Assembly: GCA_019843655.1 (NCBI GenBank)
Contig: JACDQD010000109.1
Coordinates: forward strand, 1 to 64,000
DNA: 64,000 bases
Direction of reading: 5' to 3'
Source of the DNA: Lethocerus indicus
Lineage: Eukaryota; Arthropoda; Insecta; Hemiptera; Belostomatidae
Positions 1 through 9,304 of the stretch are shown here, piece after piece (position 1 is the stretch's first letter; the number at the start of each line of letters is the position of its first letter). Both the position numbers and the translations under genes were made by a program. Under the pieces are notes generated by a model, which was not told the DNA's origin, searched no databases, and worked only from the letters and a program-made list of their open reading frames with translations.

Positions 1-1530
1 TATTACCACAAGTGTATTAATGTGAGCTACACTTGCCCCTAAAAGGAGGGTCGGAAATCGAAAATTTAGGTTTTCGAAAATTTTCAGATATCGGCCCCAT
101 ATTGCACCCACAAGTCTATTAATGTGAGCTACACTTGCCCCTAAAAGGAGGGTCGGAAATCGAAAATTTAGGTTTTCGAAAATTTTCAGATATCGGCCCC
201 ATATTGCACCCACAAGTGTATTAATGGACTGAGCTACACTTGTATTCCCCTAAAAGGAGGGTCCTTTGAAAGAAATCGAAATTTAGGTTTTTCGAAAATT
301 TTCAGATATCGGCCCCATATTGCACCCACAAGTGTATTAATGTGAGCTACACTTGCCCCTAAAAGGAGGGGTCGGAAATCGAAAATTTAGGTTTTTCGAA
401 AATTTTCAGATATCGGCCCCATATTGCACCCACAAGTGTATTAATGTGAGCTACACTTGCCCCTAAAATGATAGGTCGGAAATCGAAAATTTAGGTTTTT
501 CGAAAATTTTCAGATATCGGCCCCATATTGCACCCACAAGTGTATTAATGTGAGCTACACTTGCCCCTAAAAGGAGGGGTCGGAAATCGAAAAATTTGGT
601 TTTTCGAAAATTATCAGATATCGGCCCCATATTGCACCCACAAGTGTATTAATGTGAGCTACACACCACAAGTTTAATGTGAGCTACCCTAAAAGGAGGT
701 CGGAAATCGAAAATTTAGGTTTTCGAAAATTTTCAGATATCGGCCCCATATTGCACCTAAGTGTATTAATGTAGACACAAGTGTATTAATGTGAGCTACA
801 CTTGCCCTAAAAGGAGGGTCGGAAATCGAAAATTTAGGTTTTCGAAAATTTTCAGATATCGGCCCCATATTGCACCCACAAGTGTATTAATGTGAGCTAC
901 ACTTGCCTAAAAGGAGGGGTCGAAAATTGAGTTTTCGAAAATTTTCACCAGATATCGGCCATATTGCACCCACAAAGCTACACAAAGAGGGTCGGAAATC
1001 GAAAATTTAGGTTTTCCGAAAATTTTTCAGATATCGGCCCATATACCTACAAGTGTATTAATGTGAGCTACACTTGCCCCTAAAAGGAGGTCGGAAATCG
1101 AAAATTTAGGTTTTCGAAAATTTTCAGAATATCGGCCCCATATTGCCCCACAAGTGTATTTAATTGAGCTACACTTGCCCCTAAAGAGAGGGTCGGAAAT
1201 CGAAAATTTAGGTTTTTCGAAAATTTTCAGATATCGGCCCCATATTACCCACAAGTGTATTTATGAGCTACACTTGCCCAAAAGGAGGGTCGGAAATCGA
1301 AAATTAAGGTTTTCGAAAATTTTCAGATATCGGCCCATATTGCACCCACAAGTGTATTAATGTGGCTACACTTGCCCCTAAAAGGAGGGTCGGAATCGAA
1401 AATTTAGGTTTTCGAAAATTTTCAGATATCGGCCCCATATTACCCACAAGTTATTAATGTGAGCCACTTGCCCCTAAAGGAGGGTCGGAAATCAAAATTT
1501 AGGTCGAAAATTAACCGCATTCAAACCCCC
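1..1530 (+). repeat. ~103-bp satellite, left block
   Basis: About 14 head-to-tail units of roughly 102-104 bp, open at the window's left edge. Each contains CAAGTGTA, an 11-base spacer and TACACTTG (an 8-bp inverted repeat), then CTAAAAGGAGGGTCGGAAAT, a stretch reading CGAAAA...TTTTCG, and GATATCGGCCCCATATTG. Several units are truncated or carry small indels. The same satellite recurs inverted at 47765-50390. Confidence 0.95.
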
Positions 1531-3350
1531 ATATTTTGCGTCTTAAAACGAAGCATAATTTGGGCCTTAAAACCTCATTTTTGGTCGATTTTGTGTTAAA
1601 ACAGCATTATTGGCCTAATAACCATTTTGCGCCTAAAAACAGCATTTTAGCTGATTTTTGGCCTAAAACCGCATTTTTTTCTGAGCTGATTTTAGCATTA
1701 TTTTGGGTTAAAACCTGCATTTTTACGTTAAAACTGCATTCTTGGGCCCTAAAACCGCATTTTTTTTTTACGCGCTAAAACAGCATTTTTGCAAAAACTT
1801 TTTTCGAGCCATAGCTTTTAGGCCTTAAAACCTCATTTTAGGTAAAACGATTTTGTGCGTTAAAACAGCATTATTTTAAAAACCGCATTTTGGTGAAAAA
1901 CAGCATTTTTGGGCTGAAAAACTTTTTTTTTACAAAAATCTCATTTGAGCTGATTTTAAAACAGCATACGCCTAAACCGCATTTTGGGCCTAAAACCTGC
2001 ATTTTGGAGCGTCTTTGGGCAAAACCGCATTTTTGGGCCTAAGCCGCATTTTTAGGCCGATTTACCCTAAGAACAGCATTTTTGGGTCAAAACCGCATTT
2101 TGAGGCTGATTTTAGGCCTTAAAACCTCATTTTTAGGGTCGATTTTGTGCGTTAAAACAGCATTATTGGCCCTAAAACCGCATTTTAGCGACTAAAACAG
2201 CATTTTTAGATTTTTGGCATAAAACGCGCATTTTGGTCTGATTTTAGGCAAAAACCGCATTTTGGGCCTAAAACCTGCATTTTGTTGTCTTAAAACCGCA
2301 TAATTGGGCCTAAAACCGTATTTTGGTCCATTTTTTTACGCCTAAGAACAGCATTTTGGGCCAAAAACCGCCATTTTGAGCTTATTTTAGGTCTTAAAAC
2401 CTCATTTTTGGTCGATTTTGTGCGTTAAAACCGCATTATTGGCCCTAGAAACCGCATTTTTTAGCTGATTTTGGCATAAAAACCGCATTTTTGGGGCCTA
2501 AAACCGCATTTTTGAGCTGATTTTACGCATAAAAACTGCATTTTGGTCCGGCATTTTTGTCTTAAACCTTATTTAAAACAGTATTTTTGGTCCAAAAAAC
2601 CCATTTTAGGCCGATTTTACGCCTAAGAACAGCATTTTGGGTCCAAAACCGCCATTTTTGAGCTCATTTTAGGTCTTAAACCTCATTTTCGGTCGATTTT
2701 GTGCGTTAAAACAGCATTATTTTGCCCTAAAACCGCATTTTGCGCCTATTAAAACAGCATTTTAGATGATTTTTGGCCTAAAAACGCATTTTTTAGCTGA
2801 TTTTAGGCATAAAACCGTATTTTGGGCCTAAAACCTGCATTTTGCCTCTTAAAACCTCATAATTGGGCCTAAAACCGTATTTTGAGCCTAAAACCTGCAC
2901 TTTTGCCTCTTAAAACCGCATAATTGGGCCTAAAAACCGTATTTTGGGCCTATTTGGCGCAAAAAACCGCAGTTTTAGGCCTAAAACCTCACTTTTTGGT
3001 TGATTTTGCGCGTTAATACAGCATTTTTGGCCTAAAAACAAGATTTTTGGGCCCATTTTGGACCTAAAAACCTCATTTTTGAGGTGATTTTGGGCCTGAA
3101 AAACGCATTTTTGAAGTGATTTTAGGTCTAAAAACCTCATTTTTTGTCCGTATTTTCGCCTTAAAACCGCATTATTGGCCTTAAAAACAGCATGTTTAGG
3201 CCAATTCTGCATAAACCACATTTTTAGGCCGATTTACGCCTAAAAACCGAATTTTTGGCTAGATTTTATGCTTGAAAACCGCATTTTTGGGGCGATTTTG
3301 CGCCTGGAAACAGCATTTTTGGGCCGATTTTTCTCCTAAATGCGGCATTT
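1531..3350. repeat. Mosaic array of AAAACCGCATTTT / GGCC short units, left block
   Basis: Irregular repetition of phrases such as TAAAACCGCATTTT, GGGCCTAAAAC, CAGCATTTTTGG and GCCGATTTTACG, with a local period of roughly 30-60 bp. It belongs to the same family, in the opposite sense, as the arrays at 40490-43440 and 46020-47760. Reading frames here are by-products of the repeat. Confidence 0.9.
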
Positions 3351-3359
3351 TAAAAATTA

Positions 3360-3361
<2 letters not shown>

Positions 3362-3422
<61 letters not shown>

Positions 3423-3428
3423 CACACA
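3362..3428. repeat. (TA)n then (CA)n microsatellite
   Basis: About 55 bp of TA followed by CACACACACA. It marks the right edge of the mosaic array. Confidence 0.95.
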
Positions 3429-4480
3429 ATAGTACCTTTTATCTCCTGTATTACTCCTGTCTTATTTTCTATTATCCTGTAATATTTGCTAAATTTCAAT
3501 TGTTAAGTGTTTGGATTGGAGAAAGGCGATTGCACAACAGTCGACCGGACGTGATTAAATAAAATACAACAGTTTCATCAATCTATTTAGATTAGTCCGT
3601 TCCGTAGGTATCTGAACGGATTAATTGTCTTATTTATAATATTAACACGAATAGGTATTTATTGAATTCAATAGACAGTTTCACAAGGATATTGACTGAA
3701 ATTTACTCCACCACTTATTTGGAATGGTAATTGTGGACGGTCCACAATCTCCGGTCAACCGACAGAATTATTAGGCGTAACCGACATAATCGACAATTTG
3801 ATGAGATTTATATATTTCGGTCTTGAGGAGTTCCTCAGTGGGGTGGGAATCGAAAATTTCGATTACTTTTGTTACCCCCCCCCCCCCCCCTCCAATATGT
3901 TAATACAGAAAATAACTTGAAAAGTTCAATGCTTATTAGATTATCAGATTAAATTATTAGATTGGGTACAAAATGCGAACACAAAATATGAAAGGTGTAA
4001 CTTGAAAATCCAGACACAGTCACTGGAACATTAATTTTCCATCAGTTTTAACAGAATATTTCGATCAATAGAAAGGTAGTTTAGTGAATTTTTCTTTTTG
4101 TTCTCTGTAAAACGGATTCAAGTAGGTTGAGGGGGAGAACAGAATTGGGATTACATTTAAAATTTCATCTTAAAAAGTAATCCTATAAATTGCAATAAAC
4201 AAGTTATTTTTATAAGCGACAGAGTGTAAAGTTTGAACTTGCCGATGGCAAAAAAACGGTATTACTGATTACTCACTTGTACTGTTTGTCCAGTACAATA
4301 TATTTATTAGGTACCCAAAAGTAATACAACATTTTGACTTTGGAATAATTTTATTTTGCTACCAAAAAAGAGACTTCGTCATTAGTTAATCGGACTTTTC
4401 CGAAAATTTTCGGTTAAGGATACATGATTAAATTTGGACTAATTCGAATTAATGATAACGCTATTGATTATTTCCTGAAT

Positions 4481-4750
4481 AAAAATGTATCCACCGTATC
4501 CATCTTGTGGACTGATTGACAACAAAGGTGGTGATTGTACTGCACAACAGAACACCACCAACTGACTGTTCAATCCGACGATGGATCTGACTTGGCTTTT
4601 GTCGCAAGACGGAACAACGCGATACAACGTATTGTATGGCGCTATTGGCCGAACTACAACACTATAACAGGTACCAAAAATGAGACAACTCCGTGTCAAT
4701 TAGTTTGCAAGTTGTGGACTTTTAAACGGTGGATACATTTTTTTTTTGAA
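4481..4750. mobile_element. Truncated ATCCACCGTTTAA-TIR element
   Basis: Starts AAAAATGTATCCACCGTATC and ends TTTTAAACGGTGGATACATT, inverted copies of each other. The interior shares CAACGTATTGTATGGCGCTA with the larger copies at 58224-58768 and 61411-61860. It lacks the outermost GGTGGTCC bases. Confidence 0.7.
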
Positions 4751-4865
4751 CATCTAGTATAATTCCGACCCCTCTATGCACAGACCCGAAAAACATGTGC
4801 TCTAAACTATAGAACTCTAGTTGAGTGAAAGGGGCAATTTCTAATGGGGTTAATTGGGTTGGTTA

Positions 4866-4899
4866 TCTCTCTCTCCCTCCCTCCTCATCCCTCCCTCCC

Positions 4900-4932
<33 letters not shown>
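4866..4932. repeat. CT/CCCT-rich tract
   Basis: Imperfect CTCCCT repeat leading into pure (CT)n of about 30 bp. Confidence 0.9.
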
Positions 4933-4934
<2 letters not shown>

Positions 4935-6238
4935 GACTTATCGTCCTCAACACTAGAGTTACTACTTATAGTCGGGCGTTATATTCAACAGCTGCAACAA
5001 AATTGAATATTTCGAATCGATTCTAAAAGTCTTTTGAACATCGTATAATCACTATCTCTTTGGGGGGGGGGGCGTTTCGAAAATTAAAACTGTCCGCTAG
5101 AAGAGTATAATTTCGTCTTTCTGTTTTTCGCCCAATTTTTCCGTTTTTTCAATAATTTCATTTCACCAATCGCGGGATCAACGGCGCCGCCGTAAGTGGT
5201 ATTTTACGTACGCTGAAAATGGGAAAAAATCCCGTCGTTCCCGAAGTAAATTGACAGTTTAAACGATTACTCGACAATATTTTTCCACTCGGACACAGTA
5301 TTCTGAGCTACAAAATTAATCGTCAATTTGTACAAGATGTATTACGCTCCTGTTAGGAATTTTTCAAGAGGGAAATATCCGAAAATTTTCCCGGAAAATT
5401 GGCCGGCCGACAGTTGAATCGGTGAATATATACAGTGGATTAATAATTAAAGTTTCTTTTTTTTGGCGAAATAAAATTAATTCCAAAGTCAAATCGATCA
5501 CTTTTGGATACCCCTAATATATTGGCTGGAATTAAATTTCTTATTTACGAAAACATTTCGTAAGTTAATTAAAAATTTTAAATGAAAAAAGCGTTTTTTT
5601 AAATTTATCTTTTATAATACCTGTAATTATAGAATGTGGTACAACATATACAATGGGGATTAATACAAGTTAAAATCCGTTATTATTATATCTTAATCAG
5701 TTATAACGCTATAAGAGTTTGTACCGACTGTTAAATATGTTAAATTTTGTACGCATAAAATATATTATGTACCGTGTATCCCCGATATCCCCTTACGACT
5801 CTGAATCTCATAAAATCTCTGACGGATTCGTTTTTAATTACGTTTTTATTTCAGAAATTAAAAAAAAAATCGTACAAACGTTTTATCGATAAGGGTTAGG
5901 CCGAACGTGTCATTTTCTTATTATATATTAGTCATTTATGAAATTTCTTCCAACAAACTCCGTGCCCCGTAAATTGCCCGTACTGTCGGCGCGACAAATT
6001 AATAAATAGACGGTAATTGCTGTAGGCGATAAAAGTCGTGGAACATGTCCACGTTATCGGCCGAATATCGGGGGGGGGGCTTAATAGGGGTTTAAAAGCG
6101 ACCGCGAATGAAATACATTTAGCAGTATTTAAATCGGTATCGGAACAGCTCTAGGTACGAATATTTTTATTTGGTAGGAATGAGACTAAAAATTTTAGTT
6201 TTTTTTCGACTGCCTAATCATCACGTGTGTGATTGCAG

Positions 6239-6449
6239 ATGGATCCACCACGGTATGGATCACCACGGTATGGATCACCACCACGCCCACATGGATCACA
6301 TGATGGCCAACCATTCTTCCGGTATGGATCACGCGACTATGGATCACGATTCTGCTGGAGCCGGATCTCCCGTGGACCATTCGTCGATGGGTCACATGGC
6401 CGGCCACGATCACATGGGAGGTGGAGGCGATCACATGATGATGATGTCG
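6239..6449 (+). CDS. Ctr1: CTR1 coding exon 1: His/Met-rich copper-binding ectodomain
   Basis: Encodes repeated MDHH/MDH motifs and ends HMMMMS. The acceptor is GATTGCAG at 6231-6238 and the donor is GTGAGC from 6450, phase 0. An ATG sits at the first exon base (6239), but it is out of frame with the His-rich reading because GGATCCACCACGG has one base more than the following GGATCACCACGG repeat. Dropping that base would put 6239 in frame (MDHHGMDHH...). As written, the first in-frame Met is at 6255. The AG at 6237-6238 implies an upstream untranslated exon. Confidence 0.82.
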
Positions 6450-8756
6450 GTGAGCAAAGAGATGTTACGGGGGGGGGGCCCGTCCGACTTTCAGGTCGCA
6501 TTTTACGAGATTTTAACCGATAATTAACAGCTTTTTTCATGAGATATCACCATAAATTTTAATCCCATAACGTTGTCAAAACAAACAGTATCAGTATCAA
6601 ATTTTTTTTTTCATTCCCCTATATAGGTTTATAATTGCTGATTTTTCGTTCCCCCAATTTTTTTTTGGGGGGATTTAAAATAAAAATTCGGTCCATAAGC
6701 AAAGAGATGTTACGGGGCCGTCCGACTTTCAGGTCGCATTTTACGAGATTTTAACCGATAATTAACAGCTTTTTTTAGTGAGATATCACCATAAATTTTA
6801 ATCCCATAACGTTGTCAAAACAAACAGTATCAGTATCAATTTTTTTTTTCATTCCCATATAGGTTTGTAATGCTGATTTACGTCTCCAATTTTTTTGGGG
6901 GATTTAAAATAAAAATTCGGTCCATAAGCAAAGAGATGTTACGGGGCCGTCCGACTTTCAGGTCGCATTTTACGAGATTTTAACCGATAATTAACAGCTT
7001 TTTTGAGTGAGATATCACCATAAATTTTAATCCCATAACGTTGTCAAAACAAACAGTATCAGTATCAAATTTTTTTTTTCATTCCCCTATATAGGTTTAT
7101 AATTGCTGATTTTTCGTTTTCCCCCCCCCCAATTTTTTTTTGGGGGGGATTTAAAATAAAAATTCGGTCCATAAGCAAAGAGATGTTACGGGGGGGTCCG
7201 ACTTTCAGGTCGCATTTTACGAGATTTTAACCGATAATTAACAGCTTTTTTTAGTGAGATATCACCATAAATTTTAATCCCATAACGTTGTCAAAACAAA
7301 CAGTATCAGTATCAAATTTTTTTTTTCATTCCCCTATATAGGTTTATAATTGCTGATTTTTCGTTTCCCCAATTTTTTTTGGGGATTTAAAATAAAAATT
7401 CGGTCCATAAGCAAAGAGATGTTACGGGGGTGGGGTGGGGCCCGTCCGACTTTCAGGTCGCATTTTACGAGATTTTAACCGATAATTAACAGCTTTTTTA
7501 GTGAGATATCACCATAAATTTTAATCCCATAACGTTGTCAAAACAAACAGTATCAGTATCAAATTTTTTTTTTTCATTCCCCTATATAGGTTTATAATTG
7601 CTGATTTTTCGTTTCCCCCAATTTTTTTGGGATTTAAAATAAAATTCGGTCCATAAGCAAAGAGATGTTATGGGGCGGGCCCGTCTGACTTTTCAGGTCG
7701 CATTTTACGAGATTTCAACCGATAATTAACAGCTTTTTTTAGTGAGATATCACCATAAATTTTAATCCCATAACGTTGTCAAAACAAACAGTATCAGTAT
7801 CAATTTTTTTTTCATTCCCCTATATAGGTTTATAATTGCTGATTTTTCGTTTCCCCCCAATTTTTTTAAAGGAAATTCGGTCCATAAGCAAAGAGATGTT
7901 ATCCGACTTTCAGGTCGCATTTTACGAGATTTTAACCGATAATTAACAGCTTTTGAGTGAGATATCATAAATTTTAATCCCATAACGTTGTCAAAACAAA
8001 CAGTATCAGTGGTTTATAATTGCCGTAAAACCTTTAAATAATAATTATGATGGACCGGAATACCTTTTTTTTTTTTTAGAAATCCAGGTCAGTATATTGT
8101 GTCGTTTAAACCACAATAGCCACAATCTTGTCCTTCTCCTTGCGGATAGGACCAGTGATAATAAACCGGTCGCAAATACTTACGGTGCGCGTGAGAAAAT
8201 AAACATTCTCTATAAATAATAAAAACCCTATGCTGTACGCTAAATGTATTCCTGTTTTTTTTTTTTTTCCCTTTTTTCAACCGTCCAGATGACGTTCCAT
8301 TTCGGAGTTAACGAGAAAATACTGTTCGATTCTTGGAGCATTTCGTCGGTCGAAGGGCTGATCGGTTCGATGATCGGAATTTTCGTCCTCGCACTCCTCT
8401 ACGAAGGGCTCAAGTATTTCAGGTAATAGCGTTAAGTATAAATATAATTAAGTATAAAAATATATACATTCGCAAGAGTGGAGAATCGAAGAACAGAAAA
8501 GTTCGAGGTTTTTTTATTGATTTTTCGATAAAATAATGTCATTAGGATGCGTCCTTGAAATTTAAGTGTAAAATATTAATAAACAGCTCTCATTTTTAGA
8601 ACAGTGACACAAGATCATTATGTTTAATTACTATTGAATGACCTAACAGTTGTAAATCTAAATTTTAAATGTATTGTAATGTTGCGAATGTAAATAATCG
8701 TTAACTTTTTCTCCACGGGCTGAAAATCCCTAACTATTTCATACGTACTGTAAACA

Positions 8757-8806
<50 letters not shown>

Positions 8807-9251
8807 TATTAGGGGTACCCAAAAGTAATCAATATTTCGACTTTGGAATTCATTTTATTTCGCTAAAAAAGAAACTCCTCGAGACCAAAATCTTATCAAA
8901 TTGTCGATTATTTTTGGGTGCACCTAATATATATATATATATATAAAAAAATATAAAATATTTTCTGTGATGCCACATTTTTGAGGTTTATCAAATTGTC
9001 GTTATTTTTGGTGCATATTAAAAAATTATAGCCATTATAATATTAAAAATAAGCCATTAATATTAATAATTAATATTTGGTCCTTTATTTATTTTATTTT
9101 ATTTTTTTTTCCCAGGAAATATTGGTTATGGAGAACATTCAATTCACTACAATACAGATCGGTTGAAATGCCTGTTGATAAGAATTTACCCGACTGTAAC
9201 AGAGTTGTCCAGTAAGTGTATTTATATTATAAATAAACATATATATATATC

Positions 9252-9304
<53 letters not shown>

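Larger units (their letters stand above)
3420..6170. other. Upstream region of CTR1 with element remnants; no gene recognised
   Basis: AT-rich sequence with no convincing reading frame. It holds a poly-C run near 3877-3890, remnants of the AAAAGTAATC-type MITE (near 3780-3895, 4308-4385 and 5430-5520), a truncated ATCCACCG-type element (4481-4750), a CT tract (4866-4932) and G-runs near 5060 and 6068. The CTR1 promoter and 5' UTR presumably lie here, but no core promoter can be assigned. Confidence 0.6.

Noticed and set aside
6233..6523. Alternative frame [15 protein letters not shown] across the first CTR1 exon
   Set aside because: It reads the same repeats one frame off; only the His/Met frame joins in phase to the TM1 exon.
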